Origin: Methanomicrobiales archaeon
Lineage (GTDB): Archaea; Halobacteriota; Methanomicrobia; Methanomicrobiales; JACTUA01
Assembly (NCBI GenBank): GCA_015660865.1
Contig: JACTUA010000005.1
Coordinates: forward strand, 124,001-188,000
DNA length: 64,000 nt
Direction: 5' to 3'
Shown: positions 7,342 to 16,128 of the stretch, one piece after another
Layout of the letters: each line of letters starts with the position of its first letter
Position numbering within the stretch: position 1 is the first letter of the stretch
Notes under the pieces: generated by a model
Database searches by the model: none
Told to the model about the DNA's origin: nothing
The model's input: only the letters and a program-made list of their open reading frames with translations
Position numbers and translations under genes: made by a program

Positions 7342-8907
7342 CTATACCCTTGTCTGCGCCTGCTCCCTCATGTACGAGAGGAGGTAGTACGGCCCTCCAA
7401 CTCCCTTCCCCGTCGAACCGCTCGCCTTCCACCCGCCGAAGGGCTGGTGCCCCGCCCAGGCACCCGTCGTTGCCCCGCCCCGCCGGTTGGAGTAGCAGAC
7501 CCCGAACCGGATCTGCTCGAAGAATGATTCGACCTCCCCCTCATCCTCGGAGAAGATCCCTGCCGTGAGGCCAAACTCGGTGTCGTTCGCCTTCCCGAGG
7601 GCTTCATCGAGGGTGGAGAAGGTGTCGATGATGAGGAAAGGAACAAAGAGCTCCCTCTTTCCCAGGGGATGTTCCGGGGGAAGCCCGGTCACCATGGTGG
7701 GTTCCACGTAATACCCTCCCGGGAGCTGGCCTCCGTCAAGCACCTTCCCACCCGCAATCAGCGTTCCCCCGTCCTTTCTGCAGAGGTCCACCGCTTCGGT
7801 GAATGTCTTCTTCGCCTTTTCATCGATGACGGGGCCGGCGAATACCTCCCTCTCCCGGGGATCCCCGATCTTCAGGGCCTCGGTCCTTGCCCTCAGGGAT
7901 TCCATGAACTCCCCAGCGACCGACGCCTGGACATATGCCCTCGAGGTGGCGCTGCACTTCTGGCCGCTGTACCCGAAGGCGCCCCTGAGTACCCCCTCAG
8001 CCGCCTTCTCAAGGTCTGCCTTCGCCGTGACAATGACCGGGTTCTTGCTTCCCATCTCCGCGATGAGGGGCTTTGGGTAGGGCTGCCGGGCCGGGAAGGT
8101 GCGGTAGAGCCACATGCCCGCATCCCGCGATCCGGTGAAGGCGATGCCATCGACATCGGGGCTGGTGACCACCGCCTCTCCGAATGGCCCGCCCGGCCCG
8201 GTCACGTAGTTGATTGCCCCTGCCGGAACGCCACCGCCGATAAAGGCCCGGTAGAGTTTCAGGCCCGAGAGGGGGGCCGCGGACGTGGGCTTCAGGACAA
8301 CGGTGTTCCCGGTAAGGAGCGCCGCCGAGGCCATCCCTGCCGCGAGATCGAGGGGGAAGTTGAAGGGTGAGATGACCGCCCACGCTCCGTGCGGCTTCAT
8401 CACGCTCACCCCCCGCGCCCCGGCCGCCTCGGGTTCCATCGGTACGGTATACCCCTGGTTCTTCACGTACAGGTCGGTGTTGTACCTGAGCATGTCGATT
8501 GCCTCGCTGACCTCGGCGACAGCTTCGAACCGGTTCTTCCCGACTTCGTAGGTGATCAGGGCTGCAAGGAGGTACCTGTCGGTCTCAAGCCGATCCGCCG
8601 TCTTCCTGATGATCGCCGCCCGCTCCCTCCAGCCCCTCCGGCTCCACTCCGGAAATGCCATCTTCGCCTCCCGGAATGCCCTCCGGGCTTCATCCTCCCC
8701 GCCCATCTGGAAGGATCCGATGAGGATATCCCGGTCGATGGGCGACCTGACCTCGAACTCCCCCCCTGTTGAGACCTCACGCCCCCCGATGAGGATGGGA
8801 TGGCGTTTCCCGAGTTCCCTTGCCGCCATCTCGAGGGCGTCTTCATACGAACTGTGGAGACCCTCGTCCCCTTCCAGGGATACATACGTGACCTTCTTCT
8901 CCGGCAT
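7342..8907 (-). CDS. Aldehyde dehydrogenase, L-glutamate gamma-semialdehyde dehydrogenase-like
   Basis: A 521-residue NAD(P)-dependent aldehyde dehydrogenase. Visible landmarks are 'GAWAVISPFNFPLDLAAGM', the cofactor site 'FTGSRDAG', the catalytic Glu in 'PLIAEMGSKNPVIV', the catalytic Cys in 'GYSGQKCSATSRAYV', and 'GGATTGAWAGHQPFGGWKAS' with 'SGSTGKG' near the end. The last block and the length resemble PruA/RocA-type 1-pyrroline-5-carboxylate dehydrogenases, but the N-terminal stretch is not diagnostic, so the substrate is inferred. ATG 8907 is preceded by 'ggaggaactgagg'; the frame continues upstream without family similarity. It lies between convergent polyamine-synthesis and unknown genes, and might oxidise an aldehyde from polyamine or arginine metabolism. 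Confidence 0.85.
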   Translation of the reverse strand: MPEKKVTYVSLEGDEGLHSSYEDALEMAARELGKRHPILIGGREVSTGGEFEVRSPIDRDILIGSFQMGGEDEARRAFREAKMAFPEWSRRGWRERAAIIRKTADRLETDRYLLAALITYEVGKNRFEAVAEVSEAIDMLRYNTDLYVKNQGYTVPMEPEAAGARGVSVMKPHGAWAVISPFNFPLDLAAGMASAALLTGNTVVLKPTSAAPLSGLKLYRAFIGGGVPAGAINYVTGPGGPFGEAVVTSPDVDGIAFTGSRDAGMWLYRTFPARQPYPKPLIAEMGSKNPVIVTAKADLEKAAEGVLRGAFGYSGQKCSATSRAYVQASVAGEFMESLRARTEALKIGDPREREVFAGPVIDEKAKKTFTEAVDLCRKDGGTLIAGGKVLDGGQLPGGYYVEPTMVTGLPPEHPLGKRELFVPFLIIDTFSTLDEALGKANDTEFGLTAGIFSEDEGEVESFFEQIRFGVCYSNRRGGATTGAWAGHQPFGGWKASGSTGKGVGGPYYLLSYMREQAQTRV

Positions 8908-9045
8908 GATCCTCAGTTCCTCCCGGGTCAGGTGGCCCGGAGATGCTATAAAAGGGTTGCCCTGCCGCAAGGGTCCTATCCACCCCCGGCCCGTCCCGGA
9001 ACTCCTGGAGGAGGCGAAGGATGAAGGCGGGCAGCCGGCAATACC

Positions 9046-9055
9046 CATATATGCA
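9046..9055 (+). promoter_or_regulatory. TATA box of the 178-residue hypothetical gene
   Basis: 'catatatgca' centred about 25 bases before ATG 9076 fits an archaeal TATA element for a leaderless message. Confidence 0.45.
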
Positions 9056-9075
9056 ACTGGCCCTAACTCCCTCCC

Positions 9076-9612
9076 ATGGCTGATACGCCGGCGAAGAAGA
9101 CCATTGATGAGGCGAAGGTGGACCTGAAAGCCCTCCTTGCCGATCTCGATCTCGAGGAGGTAAAGGAATTCGACGAGAAGGAATTCTGGGGGTTCTGGGT
9201 GAACTTCGGGAGCTACCCCATCCTGATCGAGAACCAGAAAGGCACGGCCTTCTGCGTCGTAGCCTTCCAGATCACGCTCCCTCCCGGGGAGCCGGTTGCG
9301 AAGCTGAACGAGCTCTATGCAAAGAATGACTTCAAGTTCATCTTCGAGCTCTTCAGCGCCTTCTCATCGCCGGTGACCGGTTTCTCGCGGATCTTCGAGG
9401 GCGATAAGGTGGTCGGGTTCACGGTCTCCAAGTATATCTATCCCTTCCACGCCGGCTTCTCCATCCGTCACCTCGACGAGGCTCTCCAGGCTGTCACCAG
9501 TTCCGGGGCCATGGGGGTGATATTCCTGAAGTCCCTCCTCGGCGAGTGGAAGGAGGAGGAGAAGACGTTAAAGGAGCTCGGGAGGTCCGAGCCCGGACCG
9601 ATGTACGAGTGA
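9076..9612 (+). CDS. Conserved-looking hypothetical cytoplasmic protein
   Basis: A 178-residue acidic protein with no signal peptide or membrane segment. After a charged N-terminal helix (residues 5-35) comes an alpha/beta stretch with 'FWVNFGSYPILIENQKG', then 'FVVAFQITLP'-like strands and 'GFTVSKYIYPFHAGFSIRHL'. The alternation resembles YbjN-like or chaperone-like small folds, but I do not recognise the family. Its own TATA box and good codon use for this genome support expression. It faces the aldehyde dehydrogenase divergently, with about 170 bases between them. Confidence 0.7.
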   Translation: MADTPAKKTIDEAKVDLKALLADLDLEEVKEFDEKEFWGFWVNFGSYPILIENQKGTAFCVVAFQITLPPGEPVAKLNELYAKNDFKFIFELFSAFSSPVTGFSRIFEGDKVVGFTVSKYIYPFHAGFSIRHLDEALQAVTSSGAMGVIFLKSLLGEWKEEEKTLKELGRSEPGPMYE

Positions 9613-9683
9613 ACAGGATCTCGTGAAGCGTGGGCACTCACTGGAAGGTTTCCTGCACGGCCCTGAGCCGCAGATTCCCGCCT

Positions 9684-10535
9684 CTAACCCAGACCGGTGA
9701 CCTTCTCGAGAAGCCCCCAGAGCCGGTCCTGGAGATCGCGATCATGGGAGATCCCCGATGAGCGCTCCTCTTTCATCCCGTCAAAGTATTTCCCGCTCAC
9801 CCCTGCAACCCTCGGGGATGATGCAAGATAGACGGGGGTCCGGGCCCCTGCCTCGGGAGGCTCACATGGATAGTCCGGGAAGGCCGAATAGAAGAGCTTG
9901 GTGCAGATCACGCCGGGATGAAGGCAGTTCACCGTCACCTGCCCGGGATCGAGCCTCCGGGCAAGGGAATACGTGAATTGGACCACGCCGAGTTTCGAAC
10001 GGGAGTATGCCTCCCACCCGTCGTACTGCTTCTCACCCTGGAGATTGTCCCAGTCCAGTATGTTCGCATCGAAGTGGGCGCTGGAAGCGACGTTCACAAT
10101 CCGGGAGGGTGCACGCGACTCCAGGAGCGGCATGAGGAGATGAGACAGGAGGAAGGGGGCTGCGAGGTTCACGGCGAAGGTCATCTCCAGACCATTCCGG
10201 GTGAGGACCCGCTCCGGCATGTAAACCCCGGCGTTGTTGACGAGGACATCCAGGCGTTCATACCGGTCCTCTACTCCGGAGGCGAGGGCGCGAACCCCCT
10301 CGAGGGACGAGAGATCCGCCGTGAAGAGGTCGAGGGTTGCCCCGTCTATCTCCTTCCCGATCTCCCGGAGGACGGCACGACCTTTTTCCCGATCCCTCCC
10401 GTGGATGAGGACGCGGTGGCCCTGGCGGGCGAGGGCCTTTGCGGTCGCCTTCCCGATGCCGTCGGTGGAGCCGGTGACGAGGATGGTCCTCGTCACAGGG
10501 AGGGAGGCATCGGCAAGCGAATGTACCAGGGTCAT
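9684..10535 (-). CDS. Short-chain dehydrogenase/reductase (retinol dehydrogenase-like)
   Basis: A 283-residue SDR. The Rossmann nucleotide motif 'TGSTDGIGKATAKAL' is near residues 20-34, 'VLVNNAGVYMPE' follows at about 95, and the active site has 'IVNVASSAH' (Ser) with 'YSRSKLGVVQFTYSL' (Tyr-x3-Lys, here YSRSK). 'NCLHPGVICTKLF' completes the family pattern. The arginines after the first motif suggest NADP use. The substrate cannot be told. ATG 10535 is chosen because it follows 'caggaac'; the longer frame to 10655 shows no similarity. Confidence 0.88.
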   Translation of the reverse strand: MTLVHSLADASLPVTRTILVTGSTDGIGKATAKALARQGHRVLIHGRDREKGRAVLREIGKEIDGATLDLFTADLSSLEGVRALASGVEDRYERLDVLVNNAGVYMPERVLTRNGLEMTFAVNLAAPFLLSHLLMPLLESRAPSRIVNVASSAHFDANILDWDNLQGEKQYDGWEAYSRSKLGVVQFTYSLARRLDPGQVTVNCLHPGVICTKLFYSAFPDYPCEPPEAGARTPVYLASSPRVAGVSGKYFDGMKEERSSGISHDRDLQDRLWGLLEKVTGLG

Positions 10536-10724
10536 GTTCCTGAAAGGGTCTTTCTCTCCTGAATGGGGGTATCGGGTGATGGGGAGAAAAAGGTTTCCCG
10601 GCCGGCAGATTCCGAGAGCCTCCTTTCCGAAAGGATACGCCTGGAGGTGTTGCACAAGAATTGATACAAAATAGGATTCCCGGCAGGGGGTTTCCCTGGC
10701 CGGGTATTGGCCCGACGGGTCCTG

Positions 10725-11183
10725 TCAGAGCTCTGCAGCTGCCGTGCCCACCTGGGAGTTCGTTGTCACCGGCTGGGCCGAGCAGGCTTTGATTGAGGCC
10801 TTCGCCTGGTCGCGGAACTGCTTCCAGAGGCTTACCAGCTGCTGGTTCACGCCCTGGAGGGCCTTCCTGTCATGGTTCGTGAGGGCGTCGGAGAGGGCGG
10901 TCCTCTCGTTCCCGATGGCCGTGACGGTGGTCGTGAGGTCCCCCGTGGGGCACCCGTGGTTGCCGAGAACAGTGACTACCGCGTTCGCACCCTGGACCCG
11001 GGTGTTGTAGATCTGGAGCCGGTACTGTCCGTACGTGTTCCAGAGGTCGCTCTTCAGTTGCGGATCGATCTTTCCGGCCTGCCCAACCCCGTTCCCGTTC
11101 GCCTGCGCAGCCGATACCGGGAGCGCAATCGCGGCAACGATGATGAGGGCCAGGATGGCTATTGAGATGGTGTTTCTTGACAT
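10725..11183 (-). CDS. Small secreted protein of unknown function
   Basis: A 152-residue protein with a clear Sec signal peptide: basic start, hydrophobic run 'ISIAILALIIVAAIALPVSA' ending in an AxA-type cleavage site near residue 25. The mature part is helical, with two cysteines (in 'NHGCPTGDL' and 'IKACSAQP') that could form a disulphide outside the cell. There is no membrane anchor or known domain. It resembles periplasmic-type helical sensors or metal-binding proteins such as CpxP-like folds only in size and helicity. Its upstream region holds a perfect inverted repeat. Confidence 0.75.
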   Translation of the reverse strand: MSRNTISIAILALIIVAAIALPVSAAQANGNGVGQAGKIDPQLKSDLWNTYGQYRLQIYNTRVQGANAVVTVLGNHGCPTGDLTTTVTAIGNERTALSDALTNHDRKALQGVNQQLVSLWKQFRDQAKASIKACSAQPVTTNSQVGTAAAEL

Positions 11184-11292
11184 GGTGTTTCTCTCCTGTT
11201 TCTCTTCTTTGGGTGGTTTTTACCCTTGATCACAGGTTGAAGGTCTCAGCATATGTATTCGCAAAATAGGCGGGGTTCAGGGTGTCGACATA

Positions 11293-11313
11293 CCGGTTCA
11301 TTGATTGAACCGG
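11293..11313. promoter_or_regulatory. Perfect inverted repeat upstream of the secreted protein gene
   Basis: Arms 'ccggttca' and 'tgaaccgg' separated by five bases. No T-run follows, so an operator is more likely than a terminator. It lies about 110 bases upstream of the 10725-11183 gene. Confidence 0.4.
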
Positions 11314-11361
11314 CTGGTTCGATACCTGGCCCGGGAATTCTCTCTCACGGGTTCCTTTCAT

Positions 11362-11482
11362 CGCCACATGTGTGCCCCGTCGCAGATGGGCTTATTCCCC
11401 GAATCTCCCGCACCGGCAGTGCGTGACACGGTTGCGGGCCTCGCCTGAAGAGCCGTCCGCGGCGATGATCGGGATACCCATG
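11362..11482 (-). pseudogene. Truncated, frameshifted copy of the CDGSH gene 3' end
   Basis: On the minus strand this stretch reads 'GIPIIAADGSSGEARNRVTH' and 'CRCGRFGE' then a stop, closely matching the last ~40 residues of the intact CDGSH protein at 11794-12477; the DNA aligns base by base, from the CDGSH Cys motif back to the 'gggatacccat' segment. The reading frame is broken inside the second CDGSH motif and no 5' part exists. It has the same orientation as the intact gene and lies downstream of it, with a short expressed-looking ORF in between. Confidence 0.8.
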
Positions 11483-11513
11483 GGGAATAGGTTGTCTTTT
11501 TTTACAATTAGTT

Positions 11514-11533
11514 ACCTTTATATGACTAAAGGT
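11514..11533 (+). promoter_or_regulatory. Palindrome overlapping a TATA box
   Basis: 'accttta' and 'taaaggt' flank a six-base centre, and 'tttatatga' inside it looks like a TATA element 40 bases ahead of ATG 11560. A regulator bound here would block TBP, so this is a candidate operator-promoter for the 45-residue ORF. Confidence 0.45.
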
Positions 11534-11559
11534 TAAGTATACATTACATTGGTGGAACA

Positions 11560-11697
11560 ATGGTCATCTCAAGGATCTCCATGGGTACCATAGCAGTCTG
11601 CTGCATGATGGCCGTGGTCATGGCATTGAAGTGCGGGGACATAACATCCCTGGAAGCATGGCTTACGGCGTTCCGTGCAGCCCGCCACAGAGATTGA
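11560..11697 (+). CDS. Putative 45-residue membrane peptide
   Basis: ATG is preceded by 'ttggtgg' at good spacing and by a TATA box with an overlapping palindrome, so all expression signals are present. The peptide begins 'MVISRISMGTIAVCCMMAVV', a single hydrophobic helix with two adjacent Cys, then a short amphipathic tail containing 'LEAWLTAFRAARHRD'. The arrangement (one helix plus basic tail) is what small membrane toxins and regulators look like, but no family is recognised. It lies between the intact CDGSH gene and a broken copy of that gene's 3' end. Confidence 0.4.
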   Translation: MVISRISMGTIAVCCMMAVVMALKCGDITSLEAWLTAFRAARHRD

Positions 11698-11793
11698 TCC
11701 GGCCAACGGGGATAGCGGGACCGGAGAGAGCACTGGAAGGGTAGGACCCGGGCATGATACCGAAACCAGATAGTACGAGGAAGGGATCTCCTA

Positions 11794-12477
11794 TTATCCC
11801 TGCATGTGGCTCCCGTCGCAGAAGGGCTTGTTGGACGACCTGCCGCACCGGCAGAGCGTGACCCGGTTGCGGACCTCGTAGGGAAAGCCGTCCGCGGCGA
11901 TGATCGGGATCCCGCCACGGACCCAGAGGGGGCCGAGCATTCCCCCGACCGGTCCTTCGACGAGTCCGATGGACTTCTCGAACACGGGCTCAAGGGGTCT
12001 TTCGGTCTTTTTGTCCCAGACAACGAGGCGTCCCGAGTGGCAGTTTGCGGCCATCTCGAGGGTGGTTCTCTTCGCTTTTTCGCTGCCCGACTGCCCGATG
12101 AGGTCCCATATCCCTTTCCCGCGGACACAGAACCGGGCATGGGAGCAGAACCCCGGTGCATCGCTCAGCCGGATGTCGGGGCCCTCGGTCCACCCTGCCC
12201 GCTCCAGGTACGGCCTCCGGCTGGCCGTCTCGGTGCCGTCGAATTTGTTCGTCAGGTGGGTCCCATCGCAGAAGGGCCTGGTCCGGGAACCCCCGCACCG
12301 GCAGAGGGCATAGGTCTCCTGGAGGGGGTATCGTTCACCCTCCCTCCAGCCGATGGAATTCCCCTTCTTATCGCAGACGAGGATCTGTTTCACGAGCGGG
12401 ATGGACCCGGTGACCATGTACGGACCGTTCTTCGTCACCTGGATCCGGGCGTCCTCTTTTTTACCCGTACCTGGCAT
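11794..12477 (-). CDS. CDGSH iron-sulfur protein with two CDGSH domains and a central divergent ferredoxin domain
   Basis: A 227-residue protein with three iron-sulfur modules in order: CDGSH domain 1 ('CRCGGSRTRPFCDGTH', about residues 58-73), a central segment with 'PGFCSHARFCVRGKGIWDLI' and 'EMAANCHSGRLVVWD' that matches the divergent mono-cluster (DUF1271) domain, and CDGSH domain 2 ('CRCGRSSNKPFCDGSHM') at the C-terminus. Each CDGSH motif supplies three Cys and one His for a [2Fe-2S] cluster. Proteins of this plan are soluble electron-transfer or iron-sulfur handling proteins; the partner is unknown. A broken duplicate of its 3' end lies 310 bases downstream. Confidence 0.9.
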   Translation of the reverse strand: MPGTGKKEDARIQVTKNGPYMVTGSIPLVKQILVCDKKGNSIGWREGERYPLQETYALCRCGGSRTRPFCDGTHLTNKFDGTETASRRPYLERAGWTEGPDIRLSDAPGFCSHARFCVRGKGIWDLIGQSGSEKAKRTTLEMAANCHSGRLVVWDKKTERPLEPVFEKSIGLVEGPVGGMLGPLWVRGGIPIIAADGFPYEVRNRVTLCRCGRSSNKPFCDGSHMQG

Positions 12478-12734
12478 GCTTCTCCCCAGAAAAATGCAGG
12501 ATCATAGTATTTGAGCCCTCCCCTCCGTTCCGCCAGCCCATCGATCTCCATGGTACAGGGAATATTTTTCTTCGATCATTCTCCTGTCATTTTCAAAGGG
12601 TATTGGTAAAATCCCGGCCTGGATTTTTCGTGTTTTCGGGCAAACAGACCGGTTCCTTCTCCGGGCCATAATTCCTTTCACCCACACGTCAGTCGGCGGT
12701 GCATATTCTATAAAAACCGGCGCCCGCAGCGGTA

Positions 12735-13037
12735 TCACATGAACTGCGAGTGAACCGGCGAAACAGCCGGCCCGTCCATCAATTCAATCGTGTACCGGTG
12801 GGGATACCCGCTCTTCTTGAATGCCTGCGTCTCGGAGATAAAGAACCCGTACCTGTTCTTCCGGATATGGTTTCTCTGGAGAAACATCAGTAACGCGCCG
12901 ATGGAAGAGACGCATGTGCCTTTTACCTGGAGAGACCTTGCAATCTCCCTCGCGGTGCCATGAACACGGGTGATATTTTGCCTGAGCATGTGATTGCAGA
13001 TGATCTGTCCCGTGTCGTATCGCTTATTGCTGGCCAC
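12735..13037 (-). CDS. Hypothetical small protein, possible helix-turn-helix
   Basis: A 100-residue basic protein. Residues 10-60 are predicted helical and read like a winged-helix start ('REIARSLQVKGTCVSSIGAL'), followed by 'GFFISETQAFKKSGYPHRY', a strand-rich end. A DNA-binding role is possible but I do not recognise the family. The GC content is lower than its neighbours, and the upstream 12478-12734 stretch downstream of it carries no supportable gene. The start at 13037 lacks a clear ribosome site. Confidence 0.5.
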   Translation of the reverse strand: MASNKRYDTGQIICNHMLRQNITRVHGTAREIARSLQVKGTCVSSIGALLMFLQRNHIRKNRYGFFISETQAFKKSGYPHRYTIELMDGPAVSPVHSQFM

Positions 13038-13248
13038 CGATATTCCCCCGCTTATCCATTCTTTCCCTGCCTCCCTGTATGTGTAGGCTCGCCCGGGGGA
13101 TATAGCTGCGTATACAATGTTTTTTCATTAAAAAATGAATAAACCAGGCATTTTTCCCCGGTTATCTGCCAGATGTGCCATCGTCGGGTTCCGCAGGGCA
13201 AACCCTTTTCCCCGTTCCCGGTGAGGCACTTGTGGAGTGGGTTGTCCC

Positions 13249-14805
13249 ATGCCTCCCGGCATCACCGTGTACGACGGCGCAGACTGCATCGGCGGGAACA
13301 AGATCTATCTTTCCGACGGGAAGGACGGCATCTTCCTCGACTTCGGCAAGAACTTCGGGAAGTATGCCCGTTTCTACGAGGAGTTCCTGAAGAGCCGGAC
13401 CACCCGGGGGATCCACGACCTCCTCACCCTTGGCCTCATTCCGAGGATGAATATTTATCGGAGGGACCTCGTTCCTTCGGATGTCTCCCTCGAGGGGTAC
13501 CCGTTACTCCCCATCTCCGCCGTCCTTCTCTCCCATGCCCACCTGGACCACTGCGGGAACATCGGCCTTCTGGAGCAGTCCGTCCCCGTGTTCTCCACGC
13601 CCATGACAGCTGCCATCCTGAAGGGCTACCAGGACGCGGGGAAATCGACGACCGAGGCAGACGTCGCCTATACCTCCGAGCGGCAGCCGAACACGGCGGA
13701 TCCACTCTACCTGGAATCCGACCGGGGATGTTATGTAGGAAAGGAGTTCTGCCTCACGTCGAAGCCCACGGAGAAGTTCCTGGAGTTCCTCTCCTGGAGG
13801 CCCGGGCAGGACGGGAAGAATGCGAAGAAGCTGGAACCGGGCTGCTGCTGCATCATCGAGGAACACCGCCTACCCTTCCAGGTCTCGGCCTGCGAAGTGG
13901 ACCACTCGCTCTACGGTGCCTGCGGCTTTCTCATCGAAGGGGAGAGGACCGTCGCTTATACCGGCGACTTCCGCCTCCATGGCCGGAACGAGGCGAAGAC
14001 CCGGGAGTTCGTCCGGCGTGCGAAGGGAGCGGACGTGCTCATCACCGAAGGCACCCGGGTGAAAGATGCCGGCCCGGAGGACGGGAGCAGGATCACCGAG
14101 GAATCGGTCTGTGAGACCTGTCGGGGGGCCGTGGAGGAGTCGAAGGGCTTGGTGATCGCCGACTTCTCTGCCCGGAACTTCGAGAGGCTGGAGGCCTTCC
14201 GGGAGATCGCCGCCCGGACCGGCAGGGAGCTCGTTGTGACGGCCCGGGACCTCTACATGCTGTACGCCCTCTTCGCTGTTGACGGGGTGAAGCGGTGGGA
14301 GGGAGTGCGGGTGTACGACGAGATCGTCGACCACCGGAGGCGGAAGTGGGAGGCGGAGCTCGTGATTCCGCTCGCGGGGGAACAGTACCTGAAGCACGAT
14401 GCCATCCGCAGGGATCCCGGGCGGTACATCCTCTGCTTCTCCTTCTTTGACATGAATCACCTCCTGGACATCAAGCCTGACGGTGGGAGCTACCTCTACT
14501 CATCCTGCGAACCCTTCAACGAGGAGATGGAGATCGACTTCAGGCGGCTCTGGCAGTGGCTGGATTTCTTCAGGATCTCCCCCTGCGGATTCTCGATGGA
14601 GAAGGATGCGGCCGGAGACGTGGTGCCGGTGATGGACAAGCACTACCACGCCTCCGGCCATGCCTCGGGAGCGGACGTGGCCTGGGTTATCGACGAGATC
14701 GACCCCGATGTGATCATCCCGGTGCATACCGAGCAGCCGGGCTGGTTTGAGGAGAATTTTGACGGGGTGATTGTGCCGGAGGAAGGAAAGAGGTACGAGG
14801 TTTAG
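13249..14805 (+). CDS. MBL-fold / beta-CASP-like ribonuclease of the RNase J group
   Basis: A 518-residue metallo-beta-lactamase nuclease. The zinc motif 'LSHAHLDHCGN' puts HxHxDH at residues 96-101; later conserved pieces are 'YTGDFRLHGR' (motif III), 'SFFDMNHLLDI' and 'YHASGHASGADVAWVIDEID' followed by 'PVHTEQPGWF' (motifs B and C of beta-CASP RNases). RNase J-type enzymes degrade or trim RNA from the 5' end. There is an unusual Cys-rich stretch 'EPGCCCIIEEH' in the middle that is not typical. ATG 13249 is preferred to GTG 13237, which has a poorer ribosome site. It is a single-gene unit. Confidence 0.82.
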   Translation: MPPGITVYDGADCIGGNKIYLSDGKDGIFLDFGKNFGKYARFYEEFLKSRTTRGIHDLLTLGLIPRMNIYRRDLVPSDVSLEGYPLLPISAVLLSHAHLDHCGNIGLLEQSVPVFSTPMTAAILKGYQDAGKSTTEADVAYTSERQPNTADPLYLESDRGCYVGKEFCLTSKPTEKFLEFLSWRPGQDGKNAKKLEPGCCCIIEEHRLPFQVSACEVDHSLYGACGFLIEGERTVAYTGDFRLHGRNEAKTREFVRRAKGADVLITEGTRVKDAGPEDGSRITEESVCETCRGAVEESKGLVIADFSARNFERLEAFREIAARTGRELVVTARDLYMLYALFAVDGVKRWEGVRVYDEIVDHRRRKWEAELVIPLAGEQYLKHDAIRRDPGRYILCFSFFDMNHLLDIKPDGGSYLYSSCEPFNEEMEIDFRRLWQWLDFFRISPCGFSMEKDAAGDVVPVMDKHYHASGHASGADVAWVIDEIDPDVIIPVHTEQPGWFEENFDGVIVPEEGKRYEV

Positions 14806-14896
14806 ATAAGAATGGTATCAGGCCGGCCAGAAGTACTGAACGCATCTCTTTCCCTGACAATATCTTCATCCTTCGGAAGCGGATAAATACTCAATA

Positions 14897-16048
14897 ATGA
14901 AGAGATCCCTCCTTCTCGTTTCCATGCTCCTTGCGGCCACCGTCTTTCTCGGAGCCTGCACCCAGACTGCGCCCCGGCCGGCCCCGCCCGTAACCGTGGA
15001 ATCACTCCCGACTCCAGGCGGATCACCGGCGGTAACCGCATCCCCATCGGTTCCTGCCGGGGGTGGCGGCGGAGGTGCCCCTGCCACCCCCATCGTCACT
15101 CAACCGCCCGGGACTCCCGACCCCGCCTTCCTCGTGGATATCAACGTCCCCGATAAAACCTGGCAGGGCACCACCCTCTTCGCAGACAACCATGATCCGG
15201 CCAGGCCGAGGATCGTCGAGGTGAACATGCAGGGCGAGGTGACCTGGGAGTACGACCTTCTCGGGGAACTAAAAAGTTACACGAACCCCGGCGAGGACGT
15301 CGAACTCCTCCCGAACGGGAACATCCTCGCCCTCTTCCCCAGGTACGGGGTATACGAGCTCACGAAGGGAGGGCAGGTCGCCTGGAAGTACCTGGACCCG
15401 AAGGTCTCCCACGACGCTGACCGGCTCCCAAACGGAAACACCCTCATCGCCTTCGGCGCGTTTGACACCATGGGCGACATGCAGGTAAAGGAGGTCAACC
15501 CCCAGGGCGAGATCGTCTGGTCATGGCGTGCAAAGGATTCCTTCAACCGTGCACCCTACCTGGGGATCTCGAACGAGGGATGGACCCACACGAACGCGGT
15601 CACCCGGCTCGCGAACGGGAACACCCTCGTGAGCCTGAGGAACTTCAACCTCATCGCGGAGGTCGACCCGGCCGGGAAGGTCGTGCGGACCATCGGGGAA
15701 GGCCTCATCACGGAGCAGCACGACCCCGAGGTCCAGCCGGACGGGAACATCCTCATGATGGACCTGCCCCTGCCCAACGCGGCTATCGAGATGGCCCCGA
15801 ACGGCACCATCGTCTGGCGGTATACCCTTCTCGACAGGAACGAGTATCCCGCGAGGGATGCCGACCGGCTCCCCAACGGGAACACCCTTATCACCGCAGC
15901 CGACCGGATCCTCGAAGTAACCCCCGATAAGGAGGTTGTCTGGCAGCTCAGGCTGAAGGACGTGATCTTCACCGACCGGCAGTCGGCCCAGACCCGCGGG
16001 TTCTACAAGGCGGAGCGGGTGAGTGATGGGCTTATTTCAGGTGGGTGA
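14897..16048 (+). CDS. Lipoprotein with arylsulfotransferase (ASST)-like beta-propeller
   Basis: A 383-residue exported lipoprotein: signal peptide with lipobox 'LGAC' at residues 18-21, then a Pro/Gly/Thr/Ser-rich linker to about residue 75 typical of archaeal surface lipoproteins. The globular part repeats a blade motif with 'LPNGN' (for example 'VELLPNGNILALFPRYG', 'DRLPNGNTLIAFG', 'TRLANGNTLVSLRN', 'DRLPNGNTLITAADR'), each with a Trp-containing strand such as 'GEIVWSWRA'. This is the ASST/PQQ-like propeller plan. True arylsulfotransferases need a catalytic His that I cannot assign here, so activity is unproven; a surface-bound sensor or binding protein is equally possible. Confidence 0.8.
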   Translation: MKRSLLLVSMLLAATVFLGACTQTAPRPAPPVTVESLPTPGGSPAVTASPSVPAGGGGGGAPATPIVTQPPGTPDPAFLVDINVPDKTWQGTTLFADNHDPARPRIVEVNMQGEVTWEYDLLGELKSYTNPGEDVELLPNGNILALFPRYGVYELTKGGQVAWKYLDPKVSHDADRLPNGNTLIAFGAFDTMGDMQVKEVNPQGEIVWSWRAKDSFNRAPYLGISNEGWTHTNAVTRLANGNTLVSLRNFNLIAEVDPAGKVVRTIGEGLITEQHDPEVQPDGNILMMDLPLPNAAIEMAPNGTIVWRYTLLDRNEYPARDADRLPNGNTLITAADRILEVTPDKEVVWQLRLKDVIFTDRQSAQTRGFYKAERVSDGLISGG

Positions 16049-16128
16049 ACAACACCCGCGAGCAGGAGTTTTCACCGACGGATGGGAGCGATAATGATTT
16101 CTCCTCCCGTCCCCTACGGGGATATGGG

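Noticed and set aside
12502-12738. 78-residue ORF on the minus strand
   Set aside because: No ribosome site, low-quality composition and no recognisable pattern; probably chance.
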